64,000 nucleotides of DNA, taken from positions 3,474,501 to 3,538,500 of the forward strand of contig NC_080042.1 of NCBI RefSeq assembly GCF_012489685.1, read 5' to 3'. A program made the position numbers and the translations under genes. Under the pieces are notes generated by a model. The model searched no databases. It saw only the letters and a list, made by a program, of their open reading frames with translations, and was not told where the DNA came from. Origin of the DNA: Lotus japonicus. Its lineage: Eukaryota > Streptophyta > Magnoliopsida > Fabales > Fabaceae. Shown one piece after another: positions 10,082 to 20,050 of this stretch. How positions within the stretch are numbered: the first letter of the stretch is position 1; each line of letters begins with the position of its first letter.

Positions 10082-11370
10082 GTGATCAAGCAGCAGACAA
10101 CAGAGCTCTTGCAACTAGGGATCATCCGAGAGGTCAAGTACACCACTTGGCTCTCAAACATGGTCCTAGTCAAGAAATCGAACGGGAAGTGGCGAATGTG
10201 CGTCGACTACACCAACCTGAATAAGGCATGCCCTAAGGACCCTTTCCAACTACACTGCATCGATGCCCTAGTGGACAATTCCGCGGGATATGAGATCCTC
10301 TCCCTCATGGATGTATACTCTGGTTACAACCAGATACTCATGTACCGAGAGGACGAGGGGAAGACTGCTTTCATAACAGATCGAGGGACGTTCTGCTACA
10401 CCATGTTACCCTTCGGCTTGAAGAACACAGTGGCCACCTACCAGAGGATGATGACGAAGATCACTCAGCAGACCTTGCAGTCGTCTTCGAGCAGTTGAAA
10501 AGTACAACATGCACCTCAATCCAGACAAATGCACCTTCGGAGTCAGGAGCGGGAAATTCCTGGGCTATATGCTCACCAGTCGCGGAATCGAACTGAACCC
10601 GGACAATTGTCAGGCCATCATGAGCATGAAGAGCCCGCTCTAAGAGCACTACCCCTCTAAGAGGTGCAACAGCTGGCGAGTCGAATGGCGGCGATCGGCA
10701 GGTTTCTACCTAAGGCCTCTCTAAGAGCACTACCCCTCTACATTCTGCTGAAAAAGGGTGCGAATTTCAAGTGGACCGAGGACGCGAAGAAGGCTTTCTT
10801 GCAACTGAAGGAGATCCTCTCGTCTCCCTCGATCCTCTCCAGCCCAAAATCAGGAGAACCCTAGTTCTTATACCTGGCTGTGAGGGAAAAAGCAGTCAGC
10901 TCGGTCCTGGTACGAGAGGAGTCAGGCACCCAGCTACCACTCTACTTCGTCAGTCGTTCCCTTAAAGAGGCAGAACTAAGGTACCAAATGTTGGAGAAGT
11001 CAGCTCTAACCCTCTTGTATGTGGCTTGACGATTGAGGAGATATTTCCAAGCCCATCGCATAGTCGTCCGAACCGACCAACCGATCAAGCAAGTCCTACA
11101 CAAGCCAGACCTAGCAAGGCGGATGGTTAGTTGGCCCAGCGAGCTCTCTGAGCACGACATCCACTATGAGCCCGGGCGCGCGATTAAGGCGCAAGTCCTG
11201 GCAGACTTTCTAGTGGAAATGACGGACGAGGTAGAACCCCCTCCAGAAATTTCATCTGCTGCGACTCCCTCCTAGTCGTCACCCAGGCCAACGGCGAGGC
11301 TCAAGCGAAGGACCCCATCCTCGAGCAGTATCTCACGCACTTGAAGCGACTTGCCTTCGGCTTCTAGACC
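10082..11370 (+). pseudogene. Tat-type Ty3/gypsy pol: RT, RNase H and start of the second RNase H (right half)
   Basis: The frame continues the RT begun at 3400-3651: 'GIIREVKYTTWLSN', 'WRMCVDYTNLNKACPKD', 'LSLMDVYSGYNQI', 'FCYTMLPFGLKN'. The segment that should hold the catalytic YVDD is missing; at about 10475 the text jumps to 'EQLKKYNMHLNPDKC' in another frame, so part of the palm was deleted. RT thumb and RNase H follow in shifted frames ('KKAFLQLKEILSSP', 'VVRTDQPIKQVLHKPDL', 'ALSEHDI'-like region). 'NGEAQAKDPILEQYL' near 11290 is typical of the second (archaeal-type) RNase H of Tat elements. Integrase is absent. A 22-bp duplication sits at 10638/10719. The copy is dead. Confidence 0.85.
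10638..10740 (+). repeat. 22-bp direct duplication inside the Tat pol
   Basis: CTCTAAGAGCACTACCCCTC plus TA occurs at 10638-10659 and again at 10719-10740. The second copy fits the RNase H/RT-thumb reading (LRALPLYIL); the first breaks it. Confidence 0.85.
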
Positions 11371-11459
11371 TTGCCATGCACCTCATAAGTCAACTCTTTC
11401 CGTCAAGGCCGCTTCGGCTTCCATGGCGGTTGTTGGTTCCATGCCCGCTTGACCACCAA

Positions 11460-11800
11460 AAAAAGACCCTACAAACGGTAACCCATGCAACATATGTTTA
11501 ACTTGCCAAGCTTCTACATCAGATTCAAACCATACAAACCCCCACTTGAAACGCCTATCTCCCCTGCTTCGCTATTGCACCAGCACATCTACCACCTTTC
11601 CTGCCCTCGAGAACACTCCCTTCACCTACGACTCATCAGTTATTCTTTCCCCAATCCCATCAACAAACACCGTGAAGGATCCCACCCTCCGGCGGGAATT
11701 CTGACGAAACTCATTCCTAGGGAACTCCTTCTTGTAAGAACCCCACGTAGGAACCTTATTTCCCTTCGAACCCCCTTCTCAGATAACACTTGTGTCTCAC
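11460..11800 (-). pseudogene. LINE ORF1 fragment, RRM-like region
   Basis: The minus-strand translation contains 'TVFVDGIGERITDE', then 'VFSRAGKVVDVLVQ' and 'FKWGFVWFESDVEAW', separated by a stop. This is the pattern of the degenerate RNA-recognition motif that opens ORF1 of plant L1-type LINEs: an RNP-2-like strand, a 'F...G.V.DV' helix, and an RNP-1-like 'F.WGFV.F'. The flanking sequence down to about 11360 may continue the variable ORF1 linker. Neither a 3' tail nor ORF2 is present. Confidence 0.5.
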
Positions 11801-11819
11801 ATTCTCCATTGTCTAGTGA

Positions 11820-12148
11820 TTAATTGCAAGACAATGCTACAAGACAGTCTACACAAGTGAAAAATGACCAAAGCTACAAGACAGCCTGCACAAGCGAAGA
11901 AATGTCAAATCTGCTAGACCGACTGCTCAAAGAAAATACTACACTCAGTGAAGACATTCATCGTCTATCTCAAAGCTGACCAATGAAAGCAATGTCCAGA
12001 GAACGAGCGTCACCTTCAAATTGGAAAACCTCTCTGACATTCTTGAGGAGAAAGTCAAGTGCAAAAAACCATGTGATACTCTACAAAGCACTCTGACCAA
12101 GGAAATAAGGAAAACATTGTCAAAATCAAGTTTCATCTTGTTAAGTTC
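11820..12148 (+). pseudogene. Coiled-coil fragment of a SIRE-type copia gag (low confidence)
   Basis: The plus frame reads 'NLLDRLLKENTTLSEDIHRL', then after a frame change 'VTFKLENLSDILEEKVK' and 'LQSTLTKEIRK'. This heptad-rich sequence is like the long coiled coil downstream of the capsid in SIRE/Maximus gag. The sequence is split at 12148 by the Tekay element and continues at 23620 with no recognisable protein. A chance coiled coil is possible. Confidence 0.4.
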
Positions 12149-12969
12149 TGTAAGGCCCAAGTTTTAACGCTTTGGATAAGTGAATAAAATAAAAGAGTTA
12201 TTTGATTAAGATAAATTTGAGAAGGAAAAAGGTTCAGGAAAAGTCCAAGAATTTATCGAAGAACCGAAAGAGTTATAGCACGACTAACATACGCTTAATC
12301 CTAGGTCAAAGGTATTAGTGAATAGTTAATTTACGCTTTAGGACACGATGGAAACTAATTCCAAAAATCCTCAGAGAAATGTTAGAACTTCTCTTTTCCG
12401 TCCTTAAACAATCATTTCGATGCGAAATCCTGGAAAGTACGAACGTCAAATTCCAATTCTCGGAAGTTTGCCGAAACGGTATCCCTGATAGTTCGAGAAA
12501 ACCTAAGATCGACAGACGATGAAGACTTTTTCTATTCGGAGCTGGAAAAGAAGATTCCACCCGCGATCTCCTATTTCTCTCATCATTCCTAATCTTTCTT
12601 CAGAAGGAAGTTTTCTCATCCGACGATCACTGCAAAAAGTAGTTTTTAGGGATAATCCGACTTACACCGACTTATGCCGATTTTGGATCTTTTGGTTTAA
12701 TTCCAAGAATCCTGTTTTGAGTTCTGGAATTCTGTCGCCAGAACCTATCTTAGAATGCGCAGAGGAACGCGCAGGAAAAATCGGAATCGCAAAAAAATCA
12801 TTTTTCCGTTTTTTCCAAAACCTATAAATAGCTTGAAAATTAGAATTTTGCAAAAAATACCCATTTCCCTCCCCCAAAACCGTGAGCAGCTAGAGAGAAA
12901 GAGAGGATCCGGATTTTCGCGAATCTTTGCCCGTTTTCTTCACCGATCGTTGCTAATCGAAGACCTTGA

Positions 12970-13024
12970 GGTAGGTAAACTATATCTCACTTCTGATGGT
13001 AAACTATATCTCACTTCTGATCGT
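12970..13024 (+). repeat. 24-bp tandem duplication present only in the 5' LTR
   Basis: 'GGTAAACTATATCTCACTTC' plus 'TGAT' occurs twice in tandem here and once at the matching place in the 3' LTR (about 20876-20900). It accounts for the whole 24-bp length difference between the LTRs. Confidence 0.9.
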
Positions 13025-15168
13025 CAGATCTGTCGACTTTTTCTATGTTTTTCTGAGCTCAAAGTTTGGAGCTTTTTGTAAAACTGTCCAAATAAGCTGA
13101 TTTCAGTGTCTAAACTTCTTCCCTGCATGCTCCTGAGCGTGTTCTGCGGATTAGATTTTGTCGAATGTCGACGAAATGCCGCCGGGATCAATTTCTACCT
13201 TAAATACCCATTTTTCGGCAAAGTCGCAACCTTTACGCTCTAATCTATCGACTTGGCTTAGTGCTAGTAGGATTTGTCGTCATAAACGTCGTTGTGGACG
13301 TCCCCATCCAATTTGTTTTTCAAAAATCCAATTTTGAAATTCTGAGCTAAAAATAATGACCAAACTACCCCTATATCAGTTTTCGATCCGAAAATTTTTC
13401 CGAGCCTAGAACCGTCTTAGTTACGGCTTATGTTAACCTAGGAACCAAGTTTGATCGAAGAAAAATCGACCCTCCCAATTAAGGAAAGTGGCCGAGAGCT
13501 ATACCAAGGGGGGAGGAAATCCGACTTTTTCGAAAACTTGTCTTAACGCGTTAGATTGTCGTACCACAGAGTTTGTAATGTACCGTGTAATCCTAGGACT
13601 TATTGCTTGCTGAGTTCCTGACTCAATGTGTTGATTTCTGTGATTTTGGCTTAAGGTTCTTTTGAGGAGTTTCCTGGAGATCAAGGCGAGGAACGTGAAG
13701 GAGGTTGTGAGGAAAACGCTGGAGGAGTTACAGGTGAGGGCTACTCTCTGAATTACTCGATAATGCTTTAGGTGTCGACAAGTTCGACTTGATTTATGTG
13801 TTATGCACTTAATTGCTAAATGTCTGAATTGTTCTCTGAGGCTTCGGCCGACCTTGCTGAGTATTTGATGCCATGATATTGTGTGCTAAATGATTCACAT
13901 GCTATGTGCTACATGGTTAACTTAGGATGTGTTGGAATATGCTGTTATGCTTTTGACTGAGCTGCTTTATTTATGCTATTCCACGTGCACCTGAGATTCT
14001 GAGGAGTGAGGATTGCGGGCAAGTCATGCCGAATTTTTATGAGATTTTGAGAAAGTTTAGAAGGACGAACGGAGTTCGGACCTTGTTATGTTTTAATGGA
14101 TCGAGACCTTCTCAGGGAATTATTTGAGATTATGGGATCTCTGAAAACTCTTAGGAAGTATTATAAGATTAAATGAAATCTATTTTATCACGGAAATTCA
14201 TAAGACATTAATCAATTTCTAAATCCTTTGAACAATAATAGCATCCTTAGATAAGAGCATAGAGCCTGAGTATTAGTTTGGAAATATGAGAAGTGTCGTC
14301 GAGTCCAAGTTTTGAGGAAATCTATGAGTTTCAAGTACATTCGTACTCCTTCGCTCGTTGAGCAGGTTATTGTTTGGCTATCTAAAGTTTAGCCGGAAAC
14401 TATAAGTTTCCAAGTACTTCGGTACCTTTTCGCTCGATGAGCAGTTTATTGTTTGGCTATCTAAAGTTTAGTCGGGAACCATGAGTTCCAAAGTATCTTC
14501 TTCTTTTGATTAATTCATTTTGTCGCAGAATCGACGTTTGCCTTAGGGTAGGCTTTTTAGAGACAATAAGTTAGCTAGAACACGTGACGACGTGTCGAGT
14601 GAGGTCGGAGACGTTGTTTGGCTAATCACTTGCATTCATGCACTCATTTTGAGGTTAATACACGGCGGATTACCGGACCTCGGTGGATTCCAAAATGGTC
14701 ATAAGACCCGGATTTCCATATTTAGGACACTACGGTGGTCCTCAGTAGCAGACGGAATGGCAGACCTACGGGTTCACTGCTGATCTGACTACTTTTGTGT
14801 GGTGTAAGAGACGCCCGAGCGGAATGGTCCCACTTTGGCCGGTGTTAGGGCTGACTCGATGGTGTCCATCCTTCTTCCGGAATGCATTTTGTTACCCAGC
14901 ATTGCATTTCATGCAACATACATGCTGACTTAGTTGCTGAGTGTGATTGGTACCTGTTTATCCTACTTGAGGCATGCTAATTGTTATTATGATCTTCATA
15001 TTCATTGTGATATATGCAACCCTAGGATTTTATCCCTAAACGTATAAGCCTGAGAGGCTAAATAATTATTACCCTATATATCTGGTTTTATTATTTATAT
15101 AATTCTTTGGAGTTGACCCTCGCGTCTTCTGTGTGTGTTTGGGCGGACTACGCCATTGTCAGTTGAGT

Positions 15169-15300
15169 ATGGCGGACCGGTTCACGATGGTTCACCCTTC
15201 AGGGGGAGACTAGGTTGAAGAAGCTTGATCAGGAGGACTACGGTTCAGGGGTGGTCGACCCCGCTGGCCACCGAGCGACTTACTCGAGATGGGGTTAGTG
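15169..15300 (+). pseudogene. Decayed LTR-embedded ORF in the Tekay LTR
   Basis: One frame from the ATG at 15169 gives 'MADRFTMVHPSGG' and then a stop. A second frame at about 15250-15298 gives 'VVDPAGHRATYSR' and then a stop. These are the same two motifs, in the same order and distance, as in the intact 230-aa ORF at 2463-3155 ('FSMVSPSGG', 'VIDPVDHRATY'). The 3' LTR holds the same relic at about 23070-23205. Confidence 0.6.
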
Positions 15301-15745
15301 TAAGAGTAGTGTCGATGCTCTGACCGTCATGCTTCAGTTTTGGGGACAGGGTAGTTTCCTACCGGTAGCTTTTTGTGTGGTTTCCTATGGAGATCACAGA
15401 GAGCTGGTTGGATCTAGGGGGTCTTCTCTTAGGCCGCTGGGCCAACTTGTTCTCAGATTTTGAGGTTTAGTGTTGCGGACACAATATTTTTACCTTGGTT
15501 TGTACTTTTGCCTACGGGCGTTACTCTCTTTTACTTTCCGTCACTGGAGGTTTACTCGTGACGTGGTTTACAACTTACAGTGGGGGCTGTAATCATATTG
15601 TATATTAGTTCTGTTATCTTCGTTTTAGAGTTTCATCTCTTTCTGTCTTTACTTACATTATCGAAAAAAATAATTCACGTTTTTCCGCTTAAGTTATTTC
15701 TTTGGTTACTAAAGTGACGCCACCGAAATCGGGGTGTTACATTTG

Positions 15746-15757
15746 TGGTATCAGAGC
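15746..15757 (+). other. Primer binding site, initiator tRNA-Met type
   Basis: TGGTATCAGAGC lies four bases after the 5' LTR and is complementary to the 3' end of initiator tRNA-Met. Confidence 0.93.
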
Positions 15758-15954
15758 TTGTCGAGTCTTTCGGGAGTCTTTGGGGAATAGGTCTTCTGTG
15801 CTAGGTTGTGTGACTCTGCAAAGAGTAAAAATTGATTGTCTGCCAAGCGATTTGTCGCTTAGAATTGATTGAAGTTATTGCTTGATCATATTGTATAGTT
15901 GTGCCAGAGACTATCTTGTGATGGGTACTAACTGTTTGTTTGACTAAGCATAGG

Positions 15955-16690
15955 ATGGTAAGCCCTGACAGGATGGCAAAGGCAATAGCTACCATGATTG
16001 AGGCAATGATGAATCAGGCTGCTGAGGACGCTTACAGACGCGCTGAGGAGGCTGCACGTGAACGACCTCAACCGCTAATCGAGGCGTCCAAGTACCAGCA
16101 TAGTGGATTGGATCGAGCTGGAGCTGGAGGACCAGTGAGGTCAGATCCACAGGAGTACCGGCAGTGGAAGCCATACCAGCATCCCAAGGGAAGAGACCCT
16201 ACCCCAGGATCACGCAAGTTAACGACCGCAACTAATTTCCAGGAGGCTGTGACATGCTACCGTTGTGGGAGACTTGGACACTACGCCTTTCAGTGCCCAA
16301 TGACTGGACCAAAATGCTGCAAGTGCAAACAACGTGGACATTTGGCTGTAAACTGTAGGACGTTCCAGGTAGGACCGTCTGACAACAAGATGAAGGGCAA
16401 GCTTCCTGCCATGGTCAGAGGGGAAAAGAAACAAGTGTCATGTTACAGATGCGGGGAGATTGGGCACTACTCCACGAAATGCCCGAAGGGGAAGCCGAGG
16501 TGTTTCAAGTGTGATCTACCAGGACATCTGGCCAACAACTGCAAGACACCCAAGGTTGAGCCGTTTGTTAACACCGTAAGGGGAAAGCGCCCTGCTGCTA
16601 GAGGAAAAGTTTACACCATGGATGGTGAAGAGGCTGAGGGAGCTTACGGACTAGCCAGAGGAGAGCGCAAGAACGATGGTAACCTTCTAA
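15955..16690 (+). CDS. Truncated gag with four CCHC zinc knuckles
   Basis: The frame opens in an ATG-rich region (15940-15972) and is open to 16869. It begins with a short Ala/Glu helix ('MIEAMMNQAAEDAYRRAEEA') where a chromovirus gag has a capsid domain of about 250 residues; that domain is missing. Four CX2CX4HX4C zinc knuckles follow in two pairs: CYRCGRLGHYAFQC, CCKCKQRGHLAVNC, CYRCGEIGHYSTKC and CFKCDLPGHLANNC. The second pair looks like a duplication of the first with its basic linker. Downstream 'EEAEGAYGLARGERKND' is the usual spacer before protease. Without capsid the protein cannot build a particle; it could still bind RNA. Close relatives usually have one or two knuckles, so four is unusual. 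Confidence 0.7.
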
Positions 16691-18325
16691 CTATTCCTCC
16701 TCATTCTAGTATAATACGCTCCATTACTCTCGTAGCACATGCGACGCACCAATTTTACTTAAATTGTTTAAGCATTGACTTTATAGTTATTACGCCTAAT
16801 AATACTTTATTTGACCGTTGCTCGTGTTTAAACTATAGAAGTTACACGAGGTTTAGAATAACACGTTAAGCCTAGAAAGTAGTTTTGCACCGATGCGTTT
16901 AACAAGAAGCTAGAAGCTGAAGGATGAATCTCAGGGAGATTCCGTATGGATAGTATATGTATGATGTCGAGAGCGTGTAGTTCCGTAGCGGCATCATTGA
17001 GGATTTAATATCAAGATCTTTGTGACTGCTGGATGTTAGGAACTCATTGACTGTTCCAGTGGGTTTTTCTAAATCTTCACCTTCGATGTATTAGGCCTGA
17101 TCAACTTAATATTGAGGGGGTGATATTCGGAATCAGAACTGGCAATGGACTTTGATAGATGGATTGGTAAGATTAATTTGATTGGATCGAGCATTAGTTG
17201 AGTTGGGAAGTAAAGTTCTTGTTAAGTAATTGATCTCCTTTGGGGAGGAGTTATAGTTTAAGAAATGGATATTCATTTAAGAAGTATTGAAGAATTAAAG
17301 GACATTTGAGGTCCAAACTTGGTGAAAGTTTAGGTTTTAAGTCTATGAATTCTTGTCTCAAGTGCGTAGGACTCAAGGTTTGTCAGGTTTTGATCGAGAG
17401 ACTAAGTATCGGATTGATTGGAGGACGATCTAGTTACGGAAATAAAGAGTTAGTATTAAGATGAATACTTGAGGTTGTTATATGTGGACAAATTTCTTAG
17501 AGTCTAAGAGTGAATGGAACTTGGTTATGGATTCCGATATTGCATGCTGGGGTTAGCAAGTGAATTTCACTAAGTTAAGTGAGGATTTAAGGGTTAAGAT
17601 TGACCTTGGGAGGTGAAAATCATGTTCGAATCAGAGATTTAGTGGTGTTGGCATTAATGATTGTAGTTAAACCTCCGAATGTTGAGGGATCGGATGATAA
17701 AATGACTAGTTAAGTTTCCTGAGGTACAGCTATGGTTTGATTTTCTAGGGAATAAGTTCGGATTTGGGGGAAGTGTTAAGGATTTTAGGTAATTGTAAAG
17801 TGGGTTGTGAATAAGTGAAGGTTGGTTTTATGGTTCAAGTAAGGGAAGTCTCGAAAAAGGGGAGATGACAATAATGGATTGTAAGATATTAAGATGGTGA
17901 TTAGCTTATAAGTTGCTGATGAATGGATGTTAAAAGGGATTGGGTCTAGCGATGCACAAGGTATAAAGACTCACGTCGAGTTTTACTTTGAGTGATGACT
18001 AAGTAGAAGATTGATTTCATGGTGCGAATGAGGATAGTTACGAAGTTGGAATCGACGTTAATGGACTAGTAGATTCCAAGGGAATAGTTCATCTATGAGT
18101 TATAGAGCGATCGAGTTAAGTTTTGAATCATGAGTGGAGATCACGAGGACAGGTTGAACATTCACTCTGGAATGCCAGAGGTGTACTGAGTTTAAGCAGA
18201 ATTTTTGGACGAACAAAAGTAAAGGATCAAGTGGTTAAGGTTGTGAAATTGCACGTAGCGTCAACCAATGTTATTTCCAACATAGAACCGACACGAGTGG
18301 TCGAGCAGGACGACATAGAGCTTAA
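16691..18325 (+). pseudogene. Unreadable protease-RT region of the Tekay pol
   Basis: Just after gag, 'HATHQFYLNCL' and 'ITPNNTLFD' look like worn pieces of the aspartic protease (normally D-S-G-A-T-H-S-F...), without the catalytic Asp. From about 16900 to 18320 I cannot recognise RT motifs in any frame: no YVDD, no 'MPFGL', no 'YSGYHQ'. The stretch is rich in TTAAG and GATTG words and in stop codons. It may be heavily mutated pol or unrelated filler DNA that has replaced pol. Confidence 0.55.
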
Positions 18326-18508
18326 AGTACTTGTTTGACCAGAAGGAGTTGAACATGAGACAACGACGCTGGATGGAATTTCTCAAGGATTACGATTTTA
18401 CCTTACAATACCATCCTGGAAAGGCTAATGTCGTTACTGATGCATTGAGCAGGAAGATGCATATCTCATCAATGATGGTTAAGGAGCTGCAACTGCTGGA
18501 ACAATTTT
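18326..18508 (+). pseudogene. RNase H C-terminal fragment of the Tekay pol
   Basis: The frame gives '[20 protein letters not shown]', then '[20 protein letters not shown]' and 'SRKMH'. This is the well-conserved end of the Ty3/gypsy RNase H and the junction toward integrase. It stops at 18508; sequence to 18613 continues the linker with stops. Confidence 0.85.
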
Positions 18509-18613
18509 GAGATTTGAGCTTAGATGTGAGAGCATCTGAGGGAGAACTGAAGTTTGGGATGATCAAGATCACCAATGGATTGATGGAAGAAATCCGATAC
18601 CAACAGTTACAAG

Positions 18614-20013
18614 ATGAATTTTTACTCGGAAAATAAGAATTTAGTAATTCACGGTAAGGACCCGGAATTCAAGGTAGGGAGTGACAATATCCTGCGATGC
18701 AAGGATAGAGTGTGCGTACCTAACAACCCTGACTTAAGGAGGTTGATTATGGACGAAGGTCACAAAAGCAAGTTGAGCATTCACCCTGGAATGAAAAAGA
18801 TGTATCAGGACTTGAAGGTGAATTTTTGGTGGCCAGGGATGAAGAGACAAGTGGCAAAATATGTAGCTGCATGTTTAATCTGTCAAAAGGTGAAGGTGGA
18901 ACATCAGGAATCTGCGGGTATGCTACAAAGTTTGGATGTACCTCAATGGAAATGGGATAGCATATCGATGGATTTTGTCGTGGCATTGCCAAGGACTCAA
19001 AAAGGATATGATTCGATTTGGGTAATCGTGGATCGACTGACTAAGTCGGCTCATTTCATACCTGTGAGGACCACGTACAACGTGGAGAAGCTATCAGAGA
19101 TATATATAGCTGAAATTGTGCGACTTCATGGAGTGCCAACAAGTATCGTTTCCGATAGAGACCCGAAGTTTACTTCACATTTGTGGGGAGCTATTCATAA
19201 TGCTTTGGGAACGAGGCTGAGATTAAGTTCTGCTTATCATCCACAGACTGATGGGCAAACTGAGAGAGAACTATCCAATCATTGGAGGATTTGCTACGAG
19301 CTTGCGTGTTAGGCAACAAGGGCAGTTGGGATACCCTAATGCCACTGATTGAGTTCACATACAACAACAGTTTTCATACGACCATAGGTATGGCACCGTA
19401 TGAGGCTTTGTATGGCCGCAAGTGTAGAACACCTTTATGTTGGTATCAAGATGGAGAGAATTTGTTAGTAGGACCGGAACTTCTGCAACAGATGACTGAG
19501 AAGATTAAACAGATCAGAGAGAAGATGAAGGCTTCTCAGAGTAGACAGAAGAGCTATGCAGATCAAAGGCGCAGAACCCTGGAATTTGAAGAGGCAGATC
19601 ATGTGTTTCTGCGAGTTACTCAGACTACAGGAGTTGGTCGAGCAATCAAATCAAGAAAGCTTACGCCAAAGTTCATTGGACCTTATCAGATTACTCGTCG
19701 TGTAGGACCGGTAGTTTATCAGATCGCACTACCGCCTTTTCTATCAAACATTCACGATGTATTCCATGCGACACAACTGAGGAAGTATATTGCTGATCCG
19801 ACACATGTTATCGAGCTGGATGACATTGAGTTGAAGGATAACTTGTCTTTCGAGACACCGCCAATCAGCATTGGTGACACAAGGATAAAGCAGTTGAGGG
19901 GTAAAGAGATCGAGTTAGTGAAGGTTATTTGGAACAAGGACACCGGCGATGCGACGTGGGAGCTGAAGGAAAAGATCAAGGAACAGTATCCAGAACTTTT
20001 TACTGACCCTTAA
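18614..20013 (+). pseudogene. Chromovirus integrase with GPY/F module and chromodomain (one frameshift)
   Basis: Two overlapping frames (18614-19312 and 19282-20013) together cover an integrase. The N-terminal HHCC zinc domain is present (His in 'HKSKLSIHPGMKK', Cys in 'CLICQ'). The core shows the DDE residues in 'SMDFVVALPRT', 'VSDRDPKFTSHLWG' and 'DGQTERE'. Right after that Glu the frame is lost; the second frame resumes with 'LEDLLRACVL'-like sequence and 'FTYNNSFHTTIGMAPYEALY'. 'FIGPYQI' is the GPY/F module, and 'LVKVIWNKDTGDATWELKE' near the end is a chromodomain, which in this group directs insertion to particular chromatin. Apart from the frameshift the protein is well preserved, much better than the upstream pol. 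It ends at a TAA about 40 bp before the 3' LTR. Confidence 0.88.
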
Positions 20014-20032
20014 GTTTCGAGGTCGAAACTTT

Positions 20033-20050
20033 CTTTTTGGAGGGTAGTAA
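20033..20050 (+). other. Polypurine tract region of the Tekay element
   Basis: 'TTTTTGGAGGGTAGTAA' stands directly before the 3' LTR TG. Confidence 0.7.

Larger units (their letters stand above)
12149..15741 (+). repeat. 5' LTR of the Tekay element (3593 bp)
   Basis: TATA-like 'CCTATAAATAG' lies at about 12821-12832. A 24-bp tandem duplication lies near 12977-13024. Two imperfect copies of a roughly 80-bp unit containing 'TTGTTTGGCTATCTAAAG' lie between about 14320 and 14480. The relic of an LTR-embedded ORF is at 15169-15300. It ends GGGGTGTTACA. Confidence 0.95.

Noticed and set aside
12315..13081. Several overlapping ORFs of 70-108 codons on both strands in the Tekay LTR (and again at 20217-20959)
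   Set aside because: They overlap in different frames, lack any motif, and are repeated only because the LTR is repeated.
14592..14783. 63-aa ORF in both Tekay LTRs
   Set aside because: Its conservation is explained by the young age of the LTR pair; unlike the ORF near 15169 it has no counterpart in the other LTRs.
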